From NCBI RefSeq assembly GCF_002198095.1, contig NZ_NHMK01000022.1, positions 110,870 to 174,869 on the forward strand: a DNA stretch of 64,000 nucleotides. Direction: 5' to 3'. Source of the DNA: Deinococcus indicus. Its GTDB lineage: Bacteria > Deinococcota > Deinococci > Deinococcales > Deinococcaceae. Both the position numbers and the translations under genes were made by a program. This document shows, one piece after another, positions 8,809-16,416 of the stretch; positions within the stretch are counted from its first letter, which is position 1; each line of letters starts with the position of its first letter. Under the pieces are notes generated by a model. That model had not been told where the DNA came from and did no database searches. It saw only the letters and a program-made list of their open reading frames with translations.

Positions 8809-9165
8809 ATGTGTCACTCCTTCAGCCTCCTGAACAGCGACGGCCAGCAGCGCCGGGTCCTGCGCTGCACCTGCGGCAGCCTGCACGTCCTGTGGCACGC
8901 CCTGAGCCTGTCGCTGAACCACCAGGAATTCGCGCAGCTCTCGGCGCTGCTCGCCAGCAGCGACCCCCACGGCGACGCCCCCACCGGCCGCTGGCAGCGC
9001 GGCGACTGGGAACTGCGCCGCACCGACCACGCCGCCCAGCTGTGGTGCGGCCCGGCCGGCCTGACCTTCACGCCCGGCGACTTCCAGGCCTTCCGTGCCC
9101 TGATCCACGGCGTCACCCTGCCCCCCACGCCCGCCGCGCCCGGCACGGCCATGCACCTCAACTGA
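8809..9165 (+). CDS. Small protein of unknown function in the iron-uptake operon
   Basis: A 118-aa protein I do not recognise. It has a Cys-x-Cys pair (LRCTCGSLH, about residues 19-27) and two other Cys and several His/Trp, and no signal peptide or membrane segment. The ATG at 8809 has the same GGAGACCCC leader as the next gene, which supports this start over longer readings. It is the first gene after the putative iron-regulated promoter and lies 13 bp before the siderophore-interacting protein gene, so a role in iron or siderophore handling is likely. The exact function is unknown. Confidence 0.75.
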   Translation: MCHSFSLLNSDGQQRRVLRCTCGSLHVLWHALSLSLNHQEFAQLSALLASSDPHGDAPTGRWQRGDWELRRTDHAAQLWCGPAGLTFTPGDFQAFRALIHGVTLPPTPAAPGTAMHLN

Positions 9166-9178
9166 GCCCGGAGACCCC

Positions 9179-10126
9179 ATGACCACCCTGCCCCACCTGA
9201 GCGCCGAAGAGGCCGCCGCGATCATCGACCACGTCAACGAGGACCACCCGGCCGAACTGCTGCTGCTCGCACGCGCCTTCACGCCCGCCCCGGCCCCCCT
9301 GGCCGCCGCCGTGACCGCCCTCTACCCGGACGGCCTGGAATTGCAGGTCACGCACGCCGCCGGGCAGGACACCTACCGCGTGCCCTTCACGACCACCGAC
9401 GTGCCGCCCAAGGGACGACTGCGGGCCACCGTCGCCGCCGCCCGCGAACAGCTGAACGAGCAGCCCCGCACCCGCGAAGTCCGCTGGACCGTGCAGGCCG
9501 TCACGTCGCCCGGCGCGGACCTGCGCCGCCTGACCCTGCACGCCGACCCCGACACGCTGGGCAGCTGGCGACCCGGTTACGCCGCCCGCTTCCGCACGCC
9601 CGCCGGGGAACGCACCTACACCCTGCGCCGCGTTCACCCGCAGGCCGCGCTCGTCGAGGTGGACGTGTACCTGCACGGCGACACGCCCGGCTCGGTGTGG
9701 GCGGCGGGACTGCACCCCGGCGACCCGGTGGAGGCCATCCTGGGCCGCCACGAGATCCTGCCGGACCTGCACGGCGGCGCGGCGCTGCTGCTGGGCGACG
9801 AGACCGCCCTGCCTACCCTGGCCGCGCTGCTCGAACACTGGCCCGACGCTCCCGGCCCGCGCGTCCTGATCGAGATCGCCGACCCCGGCGGCGCACCCTA
9901 CCTAGACGACGTGCGCCTGCCGCCCGGCACGCACCTGAGCTGGGTGCCGCGCGCCGGACCGCCCGGACAGGCGCTCACACGCGCCGCCGCCGCACTCGAC
10001 ACCCCGGTCCGCGCCGCCTGGGGCGCGCTGGGCAGCCACGCGGCCCGCGAGATCCGCACGCTGCTGCGCGCTGCGCACGGCCTCGACCCGGCCCGCTGCC
10101 GCGTCGTCGGGTACTGGCAGTCCTGA
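9179..10126 (+). CDS. Siderophore-interacting flavoprotein with N-terminal DUF2470 domain
   Basis: A 315-aa fusion. Residues 1-85 resemble DUF2470, the C-terminal domain of haem-handling and FMN-binding split-barrel proteins, with the signature HVNEDHPAELL. Residues 95-315 are a siderophore-interacting protein (ViuB/YqjH type), with the flavin-binding RTYTLRRVHP and LHGDTPGSVWA motifs. Such enzymes reduce ferric siderophores in the cytoplasm to release iron. The ATG has the leader GGAGACCCC. It sits between the 118-aa protein and the importer genes. Confidence 0.87.
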   Translation: MTTLPHLSAEEAAAIIDHVNEDHPAELLLLARAFTPAPAPLAAAVTALYPDGLELQVTHAAGQDTYRVPFTTTDVPPKGRLRATVAAAREQLNEQPRTREVRWTVQAVTSPGADLRRLTLHADPDTLGSWRPGYAARFRTPAGERTYTLRRVHPQAALVEVDVYLHGDTPGSVWAAGLHPGDPVEAILGRHEILPDLHGGAALLLGDETALPTLAALLEHWPDAPGPRVLIEIADPGGAPYLDDVRLPPGTHLSWVPRAGPPGQALTRAAAALDTPVRAAWGALGSHAAREIRTLLRAAHGLDPARCRVVGYWQS

Positions 10127-10173
10127 CCCGCCCCATCCCATTCCCCGACTTCCCACCCCATCCGAGGTTTCCC

Positions 10174-11091
10174 ATGAACGCACGCATCCGCACCTTCCAC
10201 CTGCGCACCGCCGCCACCCTCCTGCTCCTGAGCGCCGCCCCCGCCCTGTCGTCCGCGAGCGCCGCCACCGTGCGCGGCGTGGACGGCGTGAGCGTCACCG
10301 TCACCGCCCCGAAACGCGTCGTGGCGCTGAACGCCACCACCGTCGAACTGATCTACCGCCTCGGCAAGCAGGGCACCATCGTCGGCACCGACGTGACTGG
10401 CACGTACCCCCCGAACAAGATTCCCAGCGTCGGCCACTGGGCGCAGCTGCCGGCCGAGGGCATCATCGCTCTGAAACCGGACCTGGTGATCGGCACCGCC
10501 GACAACTTTGCGACCGGCACGAATCCCGGCGTGGTCGCCAAACTGCGCGGCGCGGGCGTGAAGGTGCTCGTGCTGCCCGCCACCGACACCGGCGGCCTGG
10601 ACGGCGTACGCACCCGCCTGGACCTGCTGGGGCAGGTGTACGGCGTGCCCGGCGCGGCCGCCGCCCTGAACCGCTCGTTCGACACCACCCTGGCCGCCGT
10701 GAAGGCCAACCAGCCCGCCCGGAAGCCCCGCGTGATCTTCCTGTACGCCCACGGCCCCAACGACGCGAGCATCTACGGCACCAGCGGCGGCGCCGACGAC
10801 CTGATCGAACTGGCCGGCGGCGTGAACGCCGCGCCGTTCGCCGACACCCGCACCCTGACCGCCGAGGCGCTCGTGACCATCAACCCCGACGCGATCATCC
10901 TGCTCGACCGCGGCTTGGAAGCCGTGGGCGGCGTGGACGGCGCCCTGAAACTGCCGGGCGTGGCGCAGACGAACGCCGGGCGCAACCGCCGCATCTACTC
11001 GGTGGATAACTCCATCCGCTGGATCGGGCCGCGCCTGCCGGAATTCGCCCTGAAGCTCTCCCGCCAGTGGAAGGCCGACTTCAAGAAGTGA
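10174..11091 (+). CDS. hmuT: Periplasmic haem/ferric-siderophore-binding protein (HmuT/BtuF family)
   Basis: A 305-aa secreted protein: a signal peptide (residues 1-32, arginines then LLLLSAAPALSSASA) and a class III binding-protein fold. The stretches RVVALNATTVELIYRLG, VGTDVTGTYP and LPAEGIIALKPDLVIG are close in style to haem-binding HmuT/ChuT proteins. The locus is dedicated to catecholate siderophore, so ferric siderophore is an equal candidate; the ligand cannot be decided here. It is followed by its permease with a GTGA overlap. Confidence 0.88.
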   Translation: MNARIRTFHLRTAATLLLLSAAPALSSASAATVRGVDGVSVTVTAPKRVVALNATTVELIYRLGKQGTIVGTDVTGTYPPNKIPSVGHWAQLPAEGIIALKPDLVIGTADNFATGTNPGVVAKLRGAGVKVLVLPATDTGGLDGVRTRLDLLGQVYGVPGAAAALNRSFDTTLAAVKANQPARKPRVIFLYAHGPNDASIYGTSGGADDLIELAGGVNAAPFADTRTLTAEALVTINPDAIILLDRGLEAVGGVDGALKLPGVAQTNAGRNRRIYSVDNSIRWIGPRLPEFALKLSRQWKADFKK

Positions 11092-12152
11092 CGGTTCTGA
11101 GCACTCCGGCGGCCGCGCCCAGCCGGCAACGCCGCCGCGCGGCCCTCACGCTCGGCGTCCTGCCGTTCGCGCTGCTGGGCGCGGTCGTGCTGGCCGTCGG
11201 GAGCGGCGCGGTCGCCATCTCGCCCGCGCAGGTGCTGAGCATCCTGTACTCGCCGCTGGGCCTGCCGCCCCTGGAAGCCTTCGACGCGCAGCAGGCGGCC
11301 GTCCTGAGCGGCATCCGCCTGCCGCGCGTGGTGCTGGGCGCGCTGGTCGGCGCGGGGCTGGCGGTGGCGGGCGCGGCCATGCAGGGCCTGTTCCGGAACC
11401 CGCTGGCCGATCCGGGTCTGCTGGGCCTGTCGAGCGGCGCGGGCCTCGCGGCGGCCGCGAGCGTGGTGCTGGGCTTCACGGCCCTCGGCCCGTACTCGCT
11501 GCCGGTCGCGGCGTTCACGGGCAGCCTGCTGTGCACCGTGCTGATCAGCGTCCTGGCGCAGAGCCGGGGCCGGGTGGAGGTCAGCACCATGCTGCTGGCC
11601 GGCATCGCCGTGAACGCTCTGTGCGGCGCCGGGACCGGCCTGATGACCTTCCTGGCGACCGACGAGCAGCTGCGGACCATCACCTTCTGGAGCCTGGGCA
11701 CGCTGGGCGGCGCCACCTGGCCCGGCGTGCTGAGCGCCGCGCCGCTGATCCTGCTAGGCGCGCTGCTGCTGCCGCTGCTGGGCCGCGCCCTGAACGCCCT
11801 GACCATCGGCGAGCAGGGCGCCGCCAGCCTGGGCGTGCCGGTCACAGCGGTCAAGTGGGTCACCGTCACCCTGATCGCCCTGAGCGTCGGGGCGGGCGTC
11901 GCGGTGGCCGGCACCATCGGGTTCGTGGGGCTGGTCGTGCCGCACCTGCTGCGCCTCCTGACCGGCCCGGACCACCGCACGCTGCTGCCGGCCTCGGCGC
12001 TGGCGGGCGCCACGCTGCTGGTCCTGGCGGACCTGCTGGCCCGCACGGTTGTCACGCCGGCCGAGCTGCCCATCGGGATCATCACGGCCCTGATCGGCGC
12101 GCCGTTCTTCCTGCACCTGCTGCGCGCCCGGCGCGGCCAGGAGCGCCCGTGA
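11088..12152 (+). CDS. hmuU: FecCD-family iron-chelate ABC permease
   Basis: A 354-aa polytopic membrane protein with about ten hydrophobic segments and typical FecCD/BtuC features (RLPRVVLGALVGAGLAVAGA, GLFRNPLADPGLLGLSSGA, GTIGFVGLVVPHLLRLL). A single permease gene implies a homodimer, as in BtuC and HmuU. The GTG at 11088 overlaps the stop of the binding protein, and its own stop overlaps the ATPase start. Confidence 0.92.
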   Translation: MTVLSTPAAAPSRQRRRAALTLGVLPFALLGAVVLAVGSGAVAISPAQVLSILYSPLGLPPLEAFDAQQAAVLSGIRLPRVVLGALVGAGLAVAGAAMQGLFRNPLADPGLLGLSSGAGLAAAASVVLGFTALGPYSLPVAAFTGSLLCTVLISVLAQSRGRVEVSTMLLAGIAVNALCGAGTGLMTFLATDEQLRTITFWSLGTLGGATWPGVLSAAPLILLGALLLPLLGRALNALTIGEQGAASLGVPVTAVKWVTVTLIALSVGAGVAVAGTIGFVGLVVPHLLRLLTGPDHRTLLPASALAGATLLVLADLLARTVVTPAELPIGIITALIGAPFFLHLLRARRGQERP

Positions 12153-12940
12153 CCGCCCCCACACCGGTCCTGTCGCTGGACGCCCTGACCGTCAGCGTGG
12201 CCGGACGCACCCTGCTGGGCAGCGTCACGACCAGCGTGGCGCGCGGCGAGGTGCTGGCCGTGCTGGGCCGCAACGGCGCGGGCAAGAGCACGCTGCTGCG
12301 GGCCGTGACCGGCGAACTGCGCGCCGCCGGGGTCACGCTGTTCGGGCAGCCGCTCGCCGCGCACCGCCCCGCCCCGCTGGCCCGCCGCCGGGCCGCCGTC
12401 GCGCAGCACACGCCCCTGAGTTTCGCGCACGAGGTACTGGACATCGTGCTACTGGGCCGCATTCCGCACGGCCGCCACGAGACGGCCCGCGACCGCGAGA
12501 TCGCGCGGGACGCCCTGCGCCGCGTGGGCCTGGGCGGCTTCGAGACGCGCGATGTCCTGACCCTGTCCGGCGGCGAGCAGCAACGCGTGCATCTGGCCCG
12601 CGCCCTGGCGCAGCTGCACACGGACGACCCCGCCCCGGACCGCGCCCTGCTGCTCGACGAGCCCACCGCCAGCCTCGACCTCGCGCAGCAGCACGCCGTC
12701 CTGCGGCTCGCCCGCGACCTCGCCGCGCAGGGCGTGGGCGTGCTGGCCGTCCTGCACGACCTGAACCTCGCCGCGCAGTACGCCGACCGCGTCCTGATCC
12801 TCGCCGGCGGGCAGGTGCTGGCCGACGGGCCGCCCGACCGGGCCCTCACGCCCGCCACCATCCGCGCCGCGTACGGCCACGACGTCCTCGTGACCCGCCA
12901 CCCCTGCCTCGCCTGCCCGCTGATCGTCAGCGCCAGCTGA
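12149..12940 (+). CDS. hmuV: ABC transporter ATPase for haem/ferric siderophore
   Basis: A 263-aa ATPase: Walker A GRNGAGKST at residues 40-48, signature LSGGEQ at 139-144, Walker B LLLDEP at 167-172, and a switch histidine in VLHDLN. The domain organisation and the PHGRHETARDREIARDAL region match HmuV/FecE proteins. Its GTG overlaps the permease stop. It ends the uptake operon; the C-terminus HPCLACP carries two cysteines, which is unusual but unexplained. Confidence 0.92.
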   Translation: MTAPTPVLSLDALTVSVAGRTLLGSVTTSVARGEVLAVLGRNGAGKSTLLRAVTGELRAAGVTLFGQPLAAHRPAPLARRRAAVAQHTPLSFAHEVLDIVLLGRIPHGRHETARDREIARDALRRVGLGGFETRDVLTLSGGEQQRVHLARALAQLHTDDPAPDRALLLDEPTASLDLAQQHAVLRLARDLAAQGVGVLAVLHDLNLAAQYADRVLILAGGQVLADGPPDRALTPATIRAAYGHDVLVTRHPCLACPLIVSAS

Positions 12941-13005
12941 GCGCAGGGCTGCCCACCCGGCCTCCGCTCCGACTGTCCAGCAGGACCGTCAGCGCGGGGG
13001 CCTGA

Positions 13006-15093
13006 TCAGCTCAGGGCGTTCAGGATGGCGTTCAGGTCGCGGTGCAGCTCCCCGGTGCGTTCGAAGTGGCGGTACGGCGTGGGGAAGGTCGCCTGCAGCC
13101 ACGCGGGACCGCGTTCGGCCAGCGGCGCCCGCAGGTGCGGCACGCCCAGATCCACGAACAGCCGCGTCAGGGCCGCCACGTATGCGTCGGGCGTGCGCGG
13201 GCCGGGCGGGGTGGTGAACACCTTCTTCGGGGGCGTGCCGGCGCGCACCACGCGGCGGTACACGTCCAGCGCGTGACGCGCGGCGCGCAGCTGCGCCGGG
13301 TCGAGGCGACCGGGCGGCTGGTGGACGGCGCGGCTCACGGCGCGGCGATGCGGGACCGGCACGAGGCTGGACAGCCCGCGCCCCCAGCCCTCCTGCAACG
13401 CGGCCCGGTCGGCGGCGAGCGGATCGGCCCCCAGCGGATCGGGCGCGGCGGCCCCGCTGGCGGCCTTTGTGGGGCTGCCGGCGGCAGGCCTGGGGTCTGC
13501 CTTCTTCCCGGTGGCCTTCTTCGCGGCGGACTGGGTGGCGGCAGGCTGGGTCGCGGCACCGGCTTTCGGCGGGGCAGCATTCTGGCCTGCGGCCTTCTGT
13601 GCAGTCGTCTTCTGCGCTGTGGCTTTCTGGCCTGTGTTGTTCGGTGCCGTGGCCTTCTTGGCCGCCGCTTTCGGCGTGGCGGTCCTCGCGGGGGCGGGCG
13701 CGTCGCGGCGGGTGCCGTTCAGGGCGCGGCCCACCAGTTCGGATTCCTGAACGGGTTTCCCGTCCCGGTAGCGTTGCCACAGGCCGTCCAGGACCAGCAG
13801 GCTGGTCGCCTGCCGCCGCTGGTGCAGCAGTTCGCGGGCGCGTTCCACCCGTTTCTCGCGGCCCAGCAGCAGCGCCGTGTACGTCAGGAACTGCCGCGCG
13901 GTGCGGGGCACGCCCGGCTCACCCTGGTCCGGCAGGGCCAGCAGCGTCTGGCGCAGCGCGGCGTAGTCGTCGGCACGCAGCGCGCCGGTATTGATGCCGG
14001 CCTCCACCCGCCGCCACTGCGCCGGGCTGAACACGGCCTTCAGGCCCCACAGCCACGCGCGCGCGCCCTGCACGTGCGGGTCGTCCCGGACGTCCAGCAG
14101 TTCCAGGCCGCTACCGGGTTCGATCACGCGTTCCACGCGCGGGGCGCGCACGGCCGGCCGCAGTCGTTCCGGCGGCCCGAGTTCCCGCAGGCGCTCAAGC
14201 ACCCCGGCGTCCCGCGAGAAGCCCTGCAGCAGCGTCAGGTCCTCCAGCCGGAAGGGCCGGCGCCCCCGGATGGTTTCGAGCAGGAAGTCACGGGTGTCCT
14301 CGGGCAGGTCCAGGTGCTCCTGCACGGCAGTCCAGTGCCCCACGAGGTTCGTGAGGCGGCTGGCGCGCAGGTACTCCTCCCATTCAAGGTGGTCCATGCG
14401 GTTGCCCGCCCCGGCGCGGGGCCGCAGGGTCCGCCGGGGCCGCGCCGCCTGCGCCGCCGGGGGCTGGAAGGCGGCCGGGGCGGGCGCAAACGCGCTGGGG
14501 GCCGGTTCCTCGTTCCGGGCGCGGGTCAGGGCGCGCAGTTCGCTCAGGACGGTCAGCGGCAGGGGTTTTTCGGCGTCCTGAAGGCGCTGGAGTTTCTCGC
14601 GCAGGTCGGCACTCAGGCCGCCGCCGCCCGCCATGGCCGTCAGGACCCAGTCGAGGCCCTGGGCGCGCAGGTACTCGCGCCAGTTGCCGGCGCCGGCCAG
14701 CAGGTCCGCCTGCGACTGCGTCTGCGTGCGGCGCACGTGCGCGCCCACCTGATCGGCGAGGTGCGCGCCGACCTGCCGGCCGCGTTCCTCGCCCAGCACC
14801 CGCGCGAACACGCAGGAACTGCCGATCGGGCCGATCTGCTCGCCGGTCAGGGTGGTCACGCGGAACTCGTACCGCAGGTGGTGGCCGGAACCCGGCGGGC
14901 ACAGCAGGCATTTCAGGTGCGCCTGCCGCGCGCCGTGATCCACGACGTGCAGGCCCGTGAACAGGTCGAACGCAGCCGCCTCCTCCCGTCCGGGGACGAG
15001 CAGCGTGGCGTGCGTGAGGCCCTGACTGGTCAGGTGCTGGTGGACGTGCTCCAGAACGGCACGCGTGGCGGGAACATGAGCGAGAAGGTACAT
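13006..15093 (-). CDS. Large protein of unknown function with a Cys-rich N-terminal part and Lys/Ala-rich linker
   Basis: A 695-aa protein, not assigned to a family. The start at 15093 (MYLLAHVPATRAV) begins the first well-composed segment; the reading frame is open further upstream but of low-complexity composition. The N-terminal ~150 residues hold LKCLLCPPGSGHH and IGSSCVF, a possible metal site. Residues ~465-550 are a Lys/Ala/Thr/Gln/Pro-rich linker with KKAT- and QKTTAQKAA-type repeats, like the tails of histone H1-type proteins. A helical C-terminal domain follows. It is a single gene between the ABC ATPase (convergent) and a GGDEF gene. No signal peptide is evident. Confidence 0.75.
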   Translation of the reverse strand: MYLLAHVPATRAVLEHVHQHLTSQGLTHATLLVPGREEAAAFDLFTGLHVVDHGARQAHLKCLLCPPGSGHHLRYEFRVTTLTGEQIGPIGSSCVFARVLGEERGRQVGAHLADQVGAHVRRTQTQSQADLLAGAGNWREYLRAQGLDWVLTAMAGGGGLSADLREKLQRLQDAEKPLPLTVLSELRALTRARNEEPAPSAFAPAPAAFQPPAAQAARPRRTLRPRAGAGNRMDHLEWEEYLRASRLTNLVGHWTAVQEHLDLPEDTRDFLLETIRGRRPFRLEDLTLLQGFSRDAGVLERLRELGPPERLRPAVRAPRVERVIEPGSGLELLDVRDDPHVQGARAWLWGLKAVFSPAQWRRVEAGINTGALRADDYAALRQTLLALPDQGEPGVPRTARQFLTYTALLLGREKRVERARELLHQRRQATSLLVLDGLWQRYRDGKPVQESELVGRALNGTRRDAPAPARTATPKAAAKKATAPNNTGQKATAQKTTAQKAAGQNAAPPKAGAATQPAATQSAAKKATGKKADPRPAAGSPTKAASGAAAPDPLGADPLAADRAALQEGWGRGLSSLVPVPHRRAVSRAVHQPPGRLDPAQLRAARHALDVYRRVVRAGTPPKKVFTTPPGPRTPDAYVAALTRLFVDLGVPHLRAPLAERGPAWLQATFPTPYRHFERTGELHRDLNAILNALS

Positions 15094-15318
15094 GCAGCGG
15101 GTGGGGGTCCTGGGATGGAGGGGGGCGCACCCACGCGCGGCGGCGCGGGCGGCGGGCGATGACCGGGCCGGGCGTCCGTGCGGAACGCGGGGCCGGTCGG
15201 GGTGCTGCGCGGGGGTATCTGCGAGGCCACACGGCAGACCGCGCCGCCGCGCGGCGGACAACGCAGAATAACACCCGCACCGCACGCCCCGGCCGCAGAG
15301 GCACTCAGGTCGCGCTCC

Positions 15319-16395
15319 TCAGGGTGCGGCGCTCATGGCGACGATCCGGTTGCGGCCCTGCGCCTTGGCGCGGTACAGGCGCTCGTCGGCCTGCGCGGGG
15401 GCGTCCTGGCCGACGGGCACCAGACCGCCGGACACCGTGAAGGTCTCGCCGGGCAGACCCACCCGCCGCGCCAGCAGGGCGTGAACCTGCGCGCGGACCC
15501 GTTCGGCCACGCCCGCCGCGCCGTCCGGGCCGGTCAGCAGCACCGCGAACTCCTCGCCGCCCAGCCGGTACAGGCGGTCGCCACTGCGCACGTGTTCCTG
15601 CACGACGGCGCAGAACGCCTGCAGGACCCGGTCGCCGGTCTCGTGCCCGTAGGTGTCGTTCACGCGCTTGAAATGATCGAGGTCCAGCAGCAGCAGGTGC
15701 GTGCCGTGCGGCGTGACCGGCAGGTCCAGCTCGAACTGACGGCGGTTCAGGGCGCCGGTCAGGGCGTCCGTGAACGCCAGCGTCCGGTAGTGCTGCTGGC
15801 GGGCCAGGGACTGCATGCGGGTGTGGCCGGCCACCTGCCCCAGCAGCAGTCCCACGGCGCTCAGGGCGACCAGGGCCGCGTAGGCCGCCACTGCCTGCGT
15901 CCACGGCCGCCCGCCCAGCGCGAAGGCCGCGAACAGCGGCAGGTTCGCCAGCGCGAACAGCCGCAGCGCCACCCAGGGCGTGCGCATCATGGCCTCTCCG
16001 GGAACGGCGCTCAGGTTCAGCCAGGTGCCGTTCGGCGCGGCCAGCCACGCCACGAGCAGCAGCTGCACCAGCGACGGCCCCACCCCGACGCCGCCCAGCA
16101 GCGCCCGGAACGCGCCGACCGGCAGCGCCACCGCCAGTCCGGCCAGCCGCCCGTGCCGCCGGGCGACCAGCGCGACCGGCACCATCCGGAAGTCGAACAG
16201 GATGCCCGGCGCCAGCGGCACGGCGTTGAACAGCGCCAGGAACGAGATCCCCACCAGCGCGAGGTACCGCGTGACGAGCGCCGCCGGCCGGTCCGGGCGG
16301 CCCACCTCGAAGAACGTCAGGCTGATCAGGAAGACCCCGGCGATCAACACGGCGAGGTTCAGCACCACGCCGTTCAGGAGGGTCAGGAAATCCAC
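15319..16395 (-). CDS. Membrane diguanylate cyclase (5TM + GGDEF)
   Basis: A 358-aa protein. About 190 N-terminal residues form several membrane segments resembling the 5TMR/LYT sensor module. The C-terminal ~165 residues are a GGDEF domain with active site GGEEF and the I-site RSGD upstream, both intact. It should synthesise cyclic di-GMP in response to an unknown membrane signal. The start is GTG at 16395. It follows a second, related membrane GGDEF gene by 21 bp in the same direction. Confidence 0.9.
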   Translation of the reverse strand: MDFLTLLNGVVLNLAVLIAGVFLISLTFFEVGRPDRPAALVTRYLALVGISFLALFNAVPLAPGILFDFRMVPVALVARRHGRLAGLAVALPVGAFRALLGGVGVGPSLVQLLLVAWLAAPNGTWLNLSAVPGEAMMRTPWVALRLFALANLPLFAAFALGGRPWTQAVAAYAALVALSAVGLLLGQVAGHTRMQSLARQQHYRTLAFTDALTGALNRRQFELDLPVTPHGTHLLLLDLDHFKRVNDTYGHETGDRVLQAFCAVVQEHVRSGDRLYRLGGEEFAVLLTGPDGAAGVAERVRAQVHALLARRVGLPGETFTVSGGLVPVGQDAPAQADERLYRAKAQGRNRIVAMSAAP

Positions 16396-16416
16396 CTGCC
16401 CAGTGTACGGGCTGCG

